Shown: positions 32,806 through 41,700, numbered from the stretch's first letter. The stretch: DNA of 64,000 nucleotides from Flavobacterium chilense (GCF_001602525.1 NZ_LSYT01000002.1:620001-684000), one strand, 5' to 3'. Notes: generated by a model not told the origin, from the letters alone. Program-made: numbers and translations.

Positions 32806-34275
32806 ATGAACCCACTATTATTAACCGACGGTTACAAAGTTGACCACAGAAGACAATATCCAGATAATACCACTTTAGTTTATTCTAACTGGACACCTCG
32901 TAAATCAAGAATTGAAGGTCTTGATGAGGTTGTGTTTTTCGGATTGCAGTATTTCATCAAAAAATATATCATTCACGATTTTGAAGAGTATTTTTTCAAA
33001 CAGCCAAAAGAAGAAGTAATTAAGAAATATTCTCGTAGAATCAATAATTATTTAGGCGAAAATCAGGTTGGTACCAAACATATCGAAGATTTACATGATT
33101 TAGGATATATTCCGATGGTTTTCAAAGCTTTGCCAGAAGGAGCAAGCGTTCCGTTGCGAGTACCAATGTTTACGATGTACAATACAATTCCAGAGTTTTT
33201 CTGGCTTACGAATTATTTCGAAACCTTACTTTCAGCCGTAATCTGGCTTCCTTGTAATTCAGCAACAATTGCAAAAGAATATAGAAAAGTATTGGATAAA
33301 TATGCAGACCAAACGTCGTCTGTTCCAGAATTTGTAGACTGGCAGGCGCACGATTTCTCCATGAGAGGAATGGGCGGAATCGAAGCGGCACTAACTTCTG
33401 CAGCTGGACATTTATTAAGTTTTACAGGATCTGATACGATTCCGGCAATAGATTTCTTCGAAGAATATTATAAAGCCAATTCAGATTCAGAATTAATCGC
33501 TGGTTCAGTCGCTGCTACAGAACATTCTGTAATGTGTATGGGAACGACAGAAGGAGAGTATGAAACTTTCAAAAGATTAATCACAGAAGTATATCCAAAA
33601 GGAATTGTTTCTATCGTTTCTGATACCTGGGATTTGTGGAAGGTTTTAACAGATTATTTACCAAGATTGAGAGAGGATATTGTTTCAAGAGAAGGAAAAG
33701 TGGTGATTCGTCCTGATAGCGGTGATCCGGTTGACATTATCTGCGGAAATCCTGACGGAAAAACAGAACAAGAGAAAAAAGGAGTAATCGAACTACTTTG
33801 GGATGTTTTTGGCGGAACAACAAATGCTAAAGGTTTCAAAGAATTGGTTCCTCAAATTGGGGCTATTTACGGTGATAGTATTACTGTAGCAAGAGCAACT
33901 CAAATTTGCGAAAGATTAAAAGAAAAAGGATTTGCATCTACCAACGTGGTTTTAGGAATTGGATCTTTTACGTATCAATACAATACCAGAGATACTTTTG
34001 GATTTGCGATGAAAGCAACCTACGGAGAAGTAAACGGAGAAGGAAGAGCTATATTCAAAGATCCAATTACAGATGATGGAACTAAAAAATCGGCCAAAGG
34101 ATTGATGAAAATTGATTTAATCGATGGGAAGTATCATTTAAGTGATAATGTTTCCTGGGAAGAAGAAAAACAAGGCGAATTGAAAGAGATTTTCAGAGAT
34201 GGAAAGCTTTTAGTGGATCAATCACTGAGTGAGATTAGAACTAGAGTAAAAAGCGACGTGAGTATCGAAGCTTAA
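32806..34275 (+). CDS. nadV: Nicotinamide phosphoribosyltransferase (NAMPT)
   Basis: 489 aa, the usual NAMPT length. NPLLLTDGYKVDHRRQYP, YSNWTPRKSR and HDFSMRGMGG mark the family. Asp210 in TGSDTIPA corresponds to the residue that favours nicotinamide over nicotinate, His240 in AATEHSVMC is the catalytic histidine, and VIRPDSGDPVDI binds the phosphates of PRPP. It converts nicotinamide and PRPP into NMN, giving NAD after NMN adenylylation. It closes the NrtR-led cluster and is followed by a strong terminator. PRPP would come from the short Prs at the other end. Confidence 0.97.
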   Translation: MNPLLLTDGYKVDHRRQYPDNTTLVYSNWTPRKSRIEGLDEVVFFGLQYFIKKYIIHDFEEYFFKQPKEEVIKKYSRRINNYLGENQVGTKHIEDLHDLGYIPMVFKALPEGASVPLRVPMFTMYNTIPEFFWLTNYFETLLSAVIWLPCNSATIAKEYRKVLDKYADQTSSVPEFVDWQAHDFSMRGMGGIEAALTSAAGHLLSFTGSDTIPAIDFFEEYYKANSDSELIAGSVAATEHSVMCMGTTEGEYETFKRLITEVYPKGIVSIVSDTWDLWKVLTDYLPRLREDIVSREGKVVIRPDSGDPVDIICGNPDGKTEQEKKGVIELLWDVFGGTTNAKGFKELVPQIGAIYGDSITVARATQICERLKEKGFASTNVVLGIGSFTYQYNTRDTFGFAMKATYGEVNGEGRAIFKDPITDDGTKKSAKGLMKIDLIDGKYHLSDNVSWEEEKQGELKEIFRDGKLLVDQSLSEIRTRVKSDVSIEA

Positions 34276-34286
34276 TTATAAAAACG

Positions 34287-34315
34287 AAAGCCTGAATGTA
34301 AGTTCAGGCTTTTTT
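34287..34315 (+). terminator. Intrinsic terminator of the NAD/ADP-ribose cluster
   Basis: AAAGCCTGAA (34287-34296) pairs with TTCAGGCTTT (34303-34312) and is followed by T-run and GTG. It starts 12 nt after the nadV stop. Confidence 0.9.
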
Positions 34316-34341
34316 GTGATTTGAGTTTTTTGCGTTCTATT

Positions 34342-34443
34342 TGTCATTCCGACGAAGGAGGAATCTTCGCAAGTAACTCCATACAGTAAATCGCCAATCT
34401 TTGTAGAATTTCTAACGAAGATTTCTCCTTCGTCGAAATGACA
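34342..34443. repeat. Dispersed repeat with 28-nt inverted arms
   Basis: The arm at 34342-34369, starting TGTCATTCCGACGAAGGAGG, matches the complement of 34416-34443 at 26 of 28 positions. The 46-nt centre has no gene. I recognise the TGTCATT(C/T)CGACGAAGGAG text as a repeat common in Bacteroidetes genomes. It lies between the convergent nadV and nadD genes, so it may also help stop both transcripts. Confidence 0.8.
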
Positions 34444-34465
34444 ATATTGGGTGTAATTCTTTATT

Positions 34466-35047
34466 CTATTTCTTATAAAAATTATTATGATCAATATATT
34501 CCCAAACTTTTGGCGGTAATAAAGGATGGATGTTCTTGCCTTCTTTAATACTGTTTCGAATAAAAGTCGAAGAAATCTCTACAATCGGTGCATCAATGAC
34601 ATGAATTTTTGGATGTGATTTTAATTCCACATTTTCGGGTTCGTCCGAAATTCTTGGATACACATAAATATCATGGTTTTCGAGAATTACTTCATAGTTT
34701 CTCCATTTATGAAGTGTTTTCAGATTGTCTTCGCCCATAATCAAAGAGAATTCATGATTAGGATATTTTTCCTGTAAATGTGCTAAAGTAATAACCGTAT
34801 AGTTAGGCTGAGGTAATTTAAACTCAATATCAGAGGGCTTGATTTTCGGATATTCTTCTGTTGCCAGATAAACCATTTGCAAACGATGATGATCGTCTAA
34901 TAAAGTCGCTTTCTTTTTTAGAGGATTATGAGGCGTAACCACCATCCAAATCTGATCTAAATCTGCAAACTCGGCCATATGATTGGCAATGATCAAATGC
35001 CCAACATGAATGGGATTATATGTTCCGAAGTAAAGACCTATTTTCAT
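34466..35047 (-). CDS. nadD: Nicotinate-nucleotide adenylyltransferase
   Basis: 193 aa. The nucleotidyltransferase motifs are GLYFGTYNPIHVGHL (HxGH at the N-terminus) and VEISSTFIRNSIKEG (ISSTxxR at the C-terminus); VVTPHNPLKKK is characteristic of NadD. It adenylates nicotinate mononucleotide in NAD synthesis and may also accept NMN poorly. It converges on the NAMPT gene, so NAD genes meet here from both strands. It is followed upstream by gmk and yicC. Confidence 0.96.
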   Translation of the reverse strand: MKIGLYFGTYNPIHVGHLIIANHMAEFADLDQIWMVVTPHNPLKKKATLLDDHHRLQMVYLATEEYPKIKPSDIEFKLPQPNYTVITLAHLQEKYPNHEFSLIMGEDNLKTLHKWRNYEVILENHDIYVYPRISDEPENVELKSHPKIHVIDAPIVEISSTFIRNSIKEGKNIHPLLPPKVWEYIDHNNFYKK

Positions 35048-35082
35048 TTTTTAGAGTTTCACAGAGATTCGCTAAGATACCA

Positions 35083-35148
35083 CAAAGATTCACAAAGTTT
35101 TAAAAGCACTTTGTGAATCTTTGCGTTTTTGCTTTGTGAATCTTCGTG
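35083..35148. repeat. TTTGTGAATC word repeat with 15-bp inverted arms
   Basis: CAAAGATTCACAAAG (35083-35097) pairs perfectly with CTTTGTGAATCTTTG (35109-35123), and a third copy CTTTGTGAATCTTCG lies at 35132-35146. It fills the nadD-gmk gap. Confidence 0.75.
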
Positions 35149-35156
35149 TAATAAAA

Positions 35157-35729
35157 TTACTTATTAATGAATTCTTTTACCAATTGATATGCTTCTTCCT
35201 TAGCCGTATCTAAATCGTAGTTTTTAATGATAGTATCAAATTGAGGCGCAGTTGCCAGCTCGACAGAAGCTTTTGCAATACGCATGTTGATTTTGTCATC
35301 GCTTTCTGTAGAACGTTGTTTTAGTCGGCGTTTTAATTCGTCAACACTTGGTGGTTTTACAAAAACGGCTAAAGTTTGTTCTGGAAATTTGTGTTTAATA
35401 CGTAATCCTCCGGCAACATCAATATCAAAAATAACATTTTTCCCCATGGCCCAGATTCTTTCAATTTCGGCTTTTAAAGTCCCGTAAAAGTTATCGCGGT
35501 ACACTTCTTCCCATTCTAAGAATTCTTCGGCTTTAATGTGCTTTTTAAATTGCTCCAGCGAAATGAAATAATAATCTTTTCCGTGTTCTTCTTCTCCGCG
35601 TGGGTCGCGAGAAGCTGCCGAGATCGAAAATTCTAAGTTTAAATCTTCTTTCCCTAGTAAATGCTTTACTATAGTTGTTTTTCCTGATCCCGAAGGTGCT
35701 GAGAAAACAATTAATTTTCCTTTGTTCAT
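35157..35729 (-). CDS. gmk: Guanylate kinase
   Basis: 190 aa. P-loop SAPSGSGKTTIVKHLL near the N-terminus, FSISAASRDPRGEEEHGKDYYFIS for GMP binding, and FIDIDVAGG-type lid FDIDVAGGLRIKHKF. It phosphorylates GMP to GDP. The arrangement yicC-gmk-nadD on one strand is common in Bacteroidetes. Confidence 0.97.
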   Translation of the reverse strand: MNKGKLIVFSAPSGSGKTTIVKHLLGKEDLNLEFSISAASRDPRGEEEHGKDYYFISLEQFKKHIKAEEFLEWEEVYRDNFYGTLKAEIERIWAMGKNVIFDIDVAGGLRIKHKFPEQTLAVFVKPPSVDELKRRLKQRSTESDDKINMRIAKASVELATAPQFDTIIKNYDLDTAKEEAYQLVKEFINK

Positions 35730-35806
35730 TATATATGCTTTAGGCTTTAGGCAGTACGCCTTAAGCTTTCATTTTGTGTCTATATTTTGCTTATTAATTA
35801 TAGCGG

Positions 35807-36667
35807 TTACAATACATTCAAAACCTGTTCCTTGATTTTTTCCAATTCATCTTTCATCATCACAACAAGCTTCTGCATTTGTGCATGATTCGATTTTGAA
35901 CCCATAGTATTGATTTCACGACCCATTTCCTGAGTAATAAAACCCAATTTACGGCCATTAGCTTCAGTACCTTTTATGGTTTCCAGAAAATAATCTAAAT
36001 GATTGGTTAAACGAACTTTCTCTTCTGTTATATCCAGTTTTTCTAAATAATAAATCAATTCCTGTTCAAAACGATTTTCATCCACATTAACCTGTAATTC
36101 AGAGATTGCAGTTTGCAAACGATCTTTGATAGCCTGAATGCGTTCCGGATCAAGAGCCAAAGCATCATTCATATATTGGCGGATATTTCCAATTCTAAGA
36201 TTGAATTCTTTTTCAAGAGATTCACCTTCGTCTTTTCTAAAAGTTAAGATATTTTGTAAAGCTTCATCGGTGATAACCTGGATTTGATCCCAATCGTTTT
36301 CGTCAATTTCTTCACGTTCCGTTTTTAAAGTATCCGGCATACGAACAGCCATTTTCATTAACTCAGTTTCATCTGCATCAGGATACACTTCTTTTAATTG
36401 GGCAATGTAGTTTTTTACGACAGGTACATTTACTTTTGTTGAAGTTTGCTCAGAGGTGCTTTCGATGTAAATCCCGAAATCAATTTTTCCTCTTTCCAGT
36501 TTAGTAGAGATCAGTGTTCGTAAACCTAATTCCATTTCGCGATAAAGCGACGGCATTCTTACGTTTAAATCTAAACCTTTACTATTTAAGGATTTTACTT
36601 CAACGGTAATTTTTTTTGTAGGCAATTGCAAAGAAGCTTTGCCAAACCCTGTCATAGACTGTATCAT
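35807..36667 (-). CDS. YicC-family endoribonuclease
   Basis: 286 aa. The N-terminus MIQSMTGFGKASLQLPTKKITVEVKSLNSKGLDLNVRMP and the C-terminus GFITQEMGREINTMGSKSNHAQMQKLVVMMKDELEKIKEQVLNV are the conserved ends of YicC/YloC proteins, which degrade certain RNAs. The central region is helical and acidic. It sits 77 nt upstream of gmk in the same direction. TATCTTTG (minus, 36694-36687) is a probable -7 promoter box. Confidence 0.96.
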   Translation of the reverse strand: MIQSMTGFGKASLQLPTKKITVEVKSLNSKGLDLNVRMPSLYREMELGLRTLISTKLERGKIDFGIYIESTSEQTSTKVNVPVVKNYIAQLKEVYPDADETELMKMAVRMPDTLKTEREEIDENDWDQIQVITDEALQNILTFRKDEGESLEKEFNLRIGNIRQYMNDALALDPERIQAIKDRLQTAISELQVNVDENRFEQELIYYLEKLDITEEKVRLTNHLDYFLETIKGTEANGRKLGFITQEMGREINTMGSKSNHAQMQKLVVMMKDELEKIKEQVLNVL

Positions 36668-36750
36668 ATAATTGAGTATAAAGGCGCAAAGATACTAAAA
36701 AATTCACAGTGACAGTTTCTAGTTTTTTAGTGCCAAAATTTTAGTTATTT

Positions 36751-36841
36751 TGGGCGTTCCCTTCGGTCGGGCTATCCGCTCCCAATCTTTTTTTGAGCAG
36801 AAAAAGCTCAAAAAAAGGATTTCCGCTTCTATCCCTAACGC
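36751..36841. repeat. Dispersed repeat (GGGCGTTCCCTTCGGTCGGG ... CTATCCCTAACGC)
   Basis: The 91-nt block begins GGGCGTTCCCTTCGGTCGGG and ends CTATCCCTAACGC, with an inner hairpin CTTTTTTTGAGC/GCTCAAAAAAAG (36788-36817). It is GC-richer than its surroundings. I recognise the text as a repeat found in many Bacteroidetes genomes. It separates yicC from an ArsC-like gene. Confidence 0.75.
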
Positions 36842-36866
36842 AAACCAGAACTCTTTAGAACTTATG

Positions 36867-37217
36867 TTATTGTTCTAAAGCTTTCATAACTTTCAAAATA
36901 TTTTGTTGACTGTTGCCAATATAAATCTGGCCATCAATAATAAAAACCGGACGACTTAAAAAAGTATAATGTTCTAAAATGTATTTTTTAAAATCAGCTT
37001 CGGTCAAAGATTTGTTTTTTAAATCCATTGACTTGTATAATTGTGCTTTTTTGCTGAATAAAGCTTCGTAACTGCCAGATAACTGATACATTTCTTCCAA
37101 TTCTGCTTCAGTAATTGGGTTTTGTTTGATATCATGAAAGACAAGGTTGTTTTCAGGTAAACTCTTGATGATTTTTCGACATGTATCGCAAGAAGCTAAG
37201 TAGTATATTTTGTTCAT
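36867..37217 (-). CDS. ArsC/Spx family thioredoxin-fold protein
   Basis: 116 aa. The N-terminal CDTCRKII keeps CxxC, and FLSRPVFIIDGQIYIGN has the cis-Pro region of ArsC-type reductases. No further arsenic gene is nearby, so arsenate reduction is only one possibility; small members also act as Spx-like regulators or redox proteins. It is divergent from the DinB gene. Confidence 0.9.
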   Translation of the reverse strand: MNKIYYLASCDTCRKIIKSLPENNLVFHDIKQNPITEAELEEMYQLSGSYEALFSKKAQLYKSMDLKNKSLTEADFKKYILEHYTFLSRPVFIIDGQIYIGNSQQNILKVMKALEQ

Positions 37218-37294
37218 TGTTTTTAATTTAAGAGACTACAAAGAAAATTCATTTAAATCTGAAAAATGCCTAATTTTAGAAAAAAAATAAAATT

Positions 37295-37750
37295 ATGAAT
37301 TCAGTTTTTGAAGTACAGAAAACGATTAGAGAAATTTTTTTAAAGATTTTGGACAATCATTCATTAGAACAACTAAATAAAATTCCACAGGGATTCAGTA
37401 ATAATCTAATTTGGAATATTGCGCATTGCATTTCGTCTCAACAGGTTTTGATTTATAAATTGTCAGGTTTGCCAACAATGGTTTCTGAAGAGTTTATTGC
37501 AAAATACAGAAAAGGAACCAAACCAGAGGGGGATGTTTCTCAAGTTGAGGTTGACGAAATAAGGTCTCTTTTATTGACGACTTTAGAGCAAACAGAAAAA
37601 GACTTTACTAATAATATTTTTGTTGATTATAATGAATATACCACCAGTTTAGGTTTTACGCTTAAAAATATAAGCGGAGCGCTGGATTTTAATAATTATC
37701 ATGAAGGCATTCATACCGGAATTGTAATGAGCATCAGAAAGTTTGTTTAA
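37295..37750 (+). CDS. DinB-family protein
   Basis: 151 aa. A four-helix DinB-like fold with a putative metal triad: NLIWNIAHCISSQQ and FNNYHEGIHTGIVMSIRKF carry the His residues. The function of DinB-type proteins (thiol S-transferase-like) is varied and undefined here. A compact terminator follows. Confidence 0.85.
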   Translation: MNSVFEVQKTIREIFLKILDNHSLEQLNKIPQGFSNNLIWNIAHCISSQQVLIYKLSGLPTMVSEEFIAKYRKGTKPEGDVSQVEVDEIRSLLLTTLEQTEKDFTNNIFVDYNEYTTSLGFTLKNISGALDFNNYHEGIHTGIVMSIRKFV

Positions 37751-37755
37751 AAAGT

Positions 37756-37781
37756 AAATCCCGCAATTGCGGGATTTTTTT
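37756..37781. terminator. Intrinsic terminator between convergent genes
   Basis: AAATCCCGCAA/TTGCGGGATTT is a perfect 11-bp stem without a loop gap (37756-37777), followed by T-run on +. It serves the DinB gene and possibly the RlpA-like gene on the other strand. Confidence 0.85.
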
Positions 37782-38271
37782 ATTCTACTATTGTTTCAAT
37801 GGTGACTTTCATAGCGCCACTTCCTTTGTTTTTAGTGATCTCCATAAAAGCTCTTTTTGACAAATCAAGCTCTCTTGTTTTAACAAACGGGCCACGATCC
37901 GTAACTTTTACGATGACAAATTTTCCGTTAGCTTCGTTTGTTACCTTTATTCGGGTTCCAAACGGAAGTTTTTTGTGTGCTGCGGTATAGCTGCTATTGC
38001 TAAATCTGCTTCCGTTTGCTGTTCTTTTTCCATTAAAACGGTCAGCATAATAGGAGGCATGTGCATTTTTCTTGTATGGTTTTAATTTTAAACCCTTATC
38101 CGTAAAAACAGAATCAGTTGGCAGAGCAATTAAATTTGGTTTAATTGTTTTTACAGTATCCTGAATGATTTTAGGTTCTGTAGCAGGTTTTGTTTGACTT
38201 ATGATATAAGTATAACAGCTTAAAAAAGTTATAGCAATTGTAGTGAGTATAATATGTTTTTTATTTCTCAT
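37780..38271 (-). CDS. Septal ring lytic transglycosylase RlpA-like protein
   Basis: 163 aa. An N-terminal membrane anchor/signal (HIILTTIAITFLSCYTYI, with a possible lipobox LSC) is followed by a double-psi beta-barrel domain: ASYYADRFNGKRTANGSRF, LPFGTRIKVTN, VKVTDRGPFVKTRELDLSKRAFMEI. This is the RlpA core with its catalytic-type Asp. No SPOR domain follows. It acts on peptidoglycan in the envelope. Confidence 0.92.
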   Translation of the reverse strand: MRNKKHIILTTIAITFLSCYTYIISQTKPATEPKIIQDTVKTIKPNLIALPTDSVFTDKGLKLKPYKKNAHASYYADRFNGKRTANGSRFSNSSYTAAHKKLPFGTRIKVTNEANGKFVIVKVTDRGPFVKTRELDLSKRAFMEITKNKGSGAMKVTIETIVE

Positions 38272-38326
38272 GTTTTATTTTCTTTCAGACTTGGGGAGTT
38301 TGTACAAATAATATGCCGAGATAAAA

Positions 38327-38350
38327 AAAGCCCTATTGTTTTAGGGCTTT
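38327..38350 (-). terminator. Intrinsic terminator of the 38362 gene
   Basis: AAAGCCCTA (38327-38335) pairs with TAGGGCTTT (38342-38350); the T-run lies on the minus strand. 11 nt from the gene end. Confidence 0.85.
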
Positions 38351-38361
38351 AATTGGTATTT

Positions 38362-38784
38362 TTAGAACCATAGGTTCCATGGAATTCTACTAAATATAAG
38401 TAGTAATCCTAATCCGTAATAGATAGCAAATGTTTTAAATTTTGCTTCGCTATTAATTAATTTTTTATGTTTAGACCATCCAATAGTAATTAGGGTAATA
38501 GCTATTAGATTGATTAGCGGGTGTTCTAATGAAGTTAATCGTAGTTCAGCATTAGACATTTGTCCAAAAGCTGCTTTTCCAAATGGTGATACAAAATACA
38601 ACAGTATTCCGATTAATAATTGAGTGTGGGTTCCAATTAAGGCAAATAAGGCAATCTTGCGGTCTTTAGCTGTGAAATCTTTTTTAGAAGTAAAGCCAAT
38701 AATAGCATTTACAACGGCAACCAATAAAAGTAATAAAGCTAAATAAGCCCATCCTGAGTGGAACTTTTGTAAAAAATAGTACAT
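38362..38784 (-). CDS. Four-helix integral membrane protein, 140 aa
   Basis: Four hydrophobic helices (about residues 10-30, 43-65, 84-102, 118-137). Histidines occur at helix starts or within helices: FHSGW, IGTHTQLLIG, LEHPLINL. This resembles a small cytochrome b-like bundle, but haem binding is only a suggestion. Related flavobacterial proteins are sometimes mislabelled as ribosomal L27. No neighbour gives a clear role. Own terminator and upstream gap mark a single gene. Confidence 0.75.
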   Translation of the reverse strand: MYYFLQKFHSGWAYLALLLLLVAVVNAIIGFTSKKDFTAKDRKIALFALIGTHTQLLIGILLYFVSPFGKAAFGQMSNAELRLTSLEHPLINLIAITLITIGWSKHKKLINSEAKFKTFAIYYGLGLLLIFSRIPWNLWF

Positions 38785-38830
38785 AAATTAGATTTTTTGT
38801 TGAAACAAATATAACAAAAAAGGGTATAAA

Positions 38831-38866
38831 AAAAACGGCATCAGACTAAAAGTCAATGCCGTTTTT
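38831..38866 (-). terminator. Intrinsic terminator of the TonB receptor at 38890
   Basis: AAAAACGGCAT (38831-38841) pairs with ATGCCGTTTTT (38856-38866), with an inner GACT/AGTC pair. T-run on the minus strand. Confidence 0.9.
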
Positions 38867-38889
38867 GGTATTTATTTAGATTCTAAATA

Positions 38890-41700
38890 TTAGAAATCGT
38901 AACGTAATGTGAAGTTCCAAGTTCTACCAAATCCGAAGAATACCTGGTTGCTTGTTGCAACTCCTTTGTAAACTTGTCCAGCTGATTGGTAAGTTGGTCC
39001 AGAAGTACCAGAAATGAAATCATCAGCAAAAGTATTTGTTCTAGACTCAGCGATATAAATTCTGTCAAAAACGTTGTTTACGTTTAATCTGAAGTTTACA
39101 GATTTGTCTTTGTTTTTACCAGTTAACATTTTGTATGAGAAACCAGCATCCATTAATCCGTAAGAAGGTAATTCTAATGAACCTTTGTTTACAGGGTTTG
39201 TAAAGTTATTTGGGCTAATTCCAGCATATAAATGATCGTTGAAGTTATAGTTAGCGTCAACTGTAACTCTTGTAACTACTTCATAAGAAGCTCCCAAAGA
39301 AGCAGTCATTTGAGCAGCATCACCTACTTTTACTTTGTCCATGTAAACTGTAGCAGCTGTATATCCAGGAACTGGAGTATTGTCTGCTTGCCAGTATGCA
39401 TTTACAGTAGCGTTTCCTTTGTATTCCCAGATACCGTAAGAGAACATACCTGTAACTTTTAATCTGTCAGTAATATTTGAATATCCTTCAAATTCAATTC
39501 CAGAGTGAACCTCATTTAAACCAACATATTCAGTATAAGTTGAGTTTGCAGGAATAGTTGCTGAAGTTGGAAGAGCATTACCTTTTAAGTATCGGTCATT
39601 CCAAGTTGTATTGTAAACGTTTACAGTAGCGTTAAAGAATCTTGAACGGAATCCGTAACCAGCTTCGAAACCAATAATTTTTTCGTTAGTAAGGTTAGGG
39701 TTAACAGTAGATCTGTTGTTTGGATATACTGAGTTAAAGAATGGTTGTCTTGAGTAGTAACCAGCATTTACATAAACATTATTCTTTTCGTTAATGTTGT
39801 AGTTAGCACCACCTTTTGCATTTCCACCTAAGATGTTTTTGTAAGATGTTGAAGATAATGGATCTGTTGGTAAGTAAACAAAGTCATCTTCTCTTTTAAA
39901 TCCTTGTTGAGAAATTGCTCCCTGTACAAATGCAGTTAGGTTGTCTTTAGAGTACTCTAATTGAGTAAATGCTCCTAACCATGTAACTTTTCCAGTACTG
40001 TTGAAAGAAATTTTTTCGTAGTTTTTCTTGTCAAAAACATTCCACTGAACATCTGTTGGGTAAGTTGATGTAATGTGTCTTGCAGGGTCGCTTTTCTTAG
40101 TAGTATCAAAATACTCATCTGCACCTAATAAATCATTTACAACTGTAAAGTGGTATCCTGTATAAGTTCTTCCGTCAAAACCAAAATCTAAAGTTAAAGT
40201 ATTAGATAATTTTTTGTTAAGGTTGATTACAGCTCCAAACCAGTCATGTGAGTTGATTGAAGAAGTTTGTGAGATTCCTGAAGTTCCTGTGCTTGCACCA
40301 GTTGCTGCATTAGAACCTGTTGAGCTAGTATTTTGGTAAACACCACCTACTTTAGCTCTTGTTTGTAATCCTGTAAAACCATTGATGTAAACAGGTTTTC
40401 CAGAGTTGTAAGCTGCAATTAAGTCATAGTCAACTAATCCGTCAGCTGTTCTGAAAGCTGTTAAGTCACTGTAAACTTTTCCTCTGATTCCACCAGTTGC
40501 ACCAGCACCAGCACCACGTCCCATAGAAGCATAAAGAACAGAAGAAAGTTTTGTAGTTTCGTTGATTTTATAATCCCAGTTGAAAGATGCAACAGGTTTA
40601 TGGTAATAGTTTTTTCTGATGTTGTATTCTTCACCATTTAAATATCCAGCATCTGCATTGTATCTAATGTTTGGTTTATCAAGAGTACCATATTTTTGGT
40701 AAGTAGCAATTGTAGAAACTGTAGATCTTTGGTTGTGCCATTGTGGAGCACCAGTTACTGTAAGTTGGAAATCATGTTTTCCACTTTTGTTACCATATCC
40801 TAAAGCAACATAATAGTTAGATCCTTCAAATTGAGTTCCGTTGATATATCCATCTCCCATTGTTTGAGATAACAAAACAGAAGCAGAAAGACCGTTGTCT
40901 AATTTTCCAGTATTGTATGAACCCTGAATTTTGAAGTTTCTACCATTTCCGAAACCAGAAGAGAAAGATCCGCCTTCTTTTCTGTCAGAAGCTTTAGTAA
41001 CAATGTTAATTGTTCCTCCAACAGAAGGAGTTGAAAGTTTAGAAGAACCTAAACCTCTTTGAACCTGCATTGCAGAAGTTACATCTGATAAACCAGCCCA
41101 GTTACTCCAGTATACAGAACCATTTTCCATATCGTTCACTGGCATACCATTAATCATAACAGCAATGTTGTTTTGGTTGAAACCACGAATATTAATTCTT
41201 GAATCTCCAAAACCACCACCAGATTTAGTTACATAAACAGATGGAGTGTTTCTTAAGATCTCCGGAAATTCCTGAGTTCCTAATTTTTCCTGAATTTCAG
41301 CAGCTTTAATTGTAGATACTGCTACAGGAGTTTTTCTGTCCTTTGCAATGTCAACGATGCTACTTTTTACAACAATTTCGCTTAATTCGTTAGAATTAGA
41401 AGTCAAAACGATTGTCCCTAAATTAGTAGTCCCACCGTTTGAAACTGAAAATTTCAAAGTTAAATTTTCGTAACCTAAAAAAGAAATAACGATTTCTCCT
41501 GTACTTGTCGTTGCATTAAGAGTAAATTTACCGTCAAAATCTGTAGAAGTAGCAACAGTAGAACCTTTGATGGCTACGTTTGCTCCAGGTAATGAACCAC
41601 TACCGTCGGTAATCATACCTGTAATTTTTCCTTGAGAAAATGCGGTTGAAACTATCATGAACAATAGTCCAGTAAGTAACCAATTTTTCATTGTCTTCAT
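38890..41700 (-). CDS. TonB-dependent outer-membrane receptor
   Basis: 936 aa. Signal peptide (LLTGLLFMIVSTAFS), carboxypeptidase-like domain (residues ~23-110), plug (about 120-235, RINIRGFNQNNIAVMINGMPVNDMENG and VQRGLGSSKLSTPSVGGTINIVTK), then a large barrel ending TLRYDF. Codons look highly optimised compared with the receptor at 14289, suggesting strong expression. No SusD-like partner follows, so a peptide, siderophore or metal ligand is possible; the substrate is not visible. A TAATTTTG box lies 25 nt upstream on its strand. Confidence 0.93.
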   Translation of the reverse strand: MKTMKNWLLTGLLFMIVSTAFSQGKITGMITDGSGSLPGANVAIKGSTVATSTDFDGKFTLNATTSTGEIVISFLGYENLTLKFSVSNGGTTNLGTIVLTSNSNELSEIVVKSSIVDIAKDRKTPVAVSTIKAAEIQEKLGTQEFPEILRNTPSVYVTKSGGGFGDSRINIRGFNQNNIAVMINGMPVNDMENGSVYWSNWAGLSDVTSAMQVQRGLGSSKLSTPSVGGTINIVTKASDRKEGGSFSSGFGNGRNFKIQGSYNTGKLDNGLSASVLLSQTMGDGYINGTQFEGSNYYVALGYGNKSGKHDFQLTVTGAPQWHNQRSTVSTIATYQKYGTLDKPNIRYNADAGYLNGEEYNIRKNYYHKPVASFNWDYKINETTKLSSVLYASMGRGAGAGATGGIRGKVYSDLTAFRTADGLVDYDLIAAYNSGKPVYINGFTGLQTRAKVGGVYQNTSSTGSNAATGASTGTSGISQTSSINSHDWFGAVINLNKKLSNTLTLDFGFDGRTYTGYHFTVVNDLLGADEYFDTTKKSDPARHITSTYPTDVQWNVFDKKNYEKISFNSTGKVTWLGAFTQLEYSKDNLTAFVQGAISQQGFKREDDFVYLPTDPLSSTSYKNILGGNAKGGANYNINEKNNVYVNAGYYSRQPFFNSVYPNNRSTVNPNLTNEKIIGFEAGYGFRSRFFNATVNVYNTTWNDRYLKGNALPTSATIPANSTYTEYVGLNEVHSGIEFEGYSNITDRLKVTGMFSYGIWEYKGNATVNAYWQADNTPVPGYTAATVYMDKVKVGDAAQMTASLGASYEVVTRVTVDANYNFNDHLYAGISPNNFTNPVNKGSLELPSYGLMDAGFSYKMLTGKNKDKSVNFRLNVNNVFDRIYIAESRTNTFADDFISGTSGPTYQSAGQVYKGVATSNQVFFGFGRTWNFTLRYDF

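Noticed and set aside
22261..34275. Prophage or phage-derived island
   Set aside because: Short Prs plus NAMPT recalls phage NAD-restoring pathways, but there is no integrase, structural gene, attachment repeat or clear base-composition shift.
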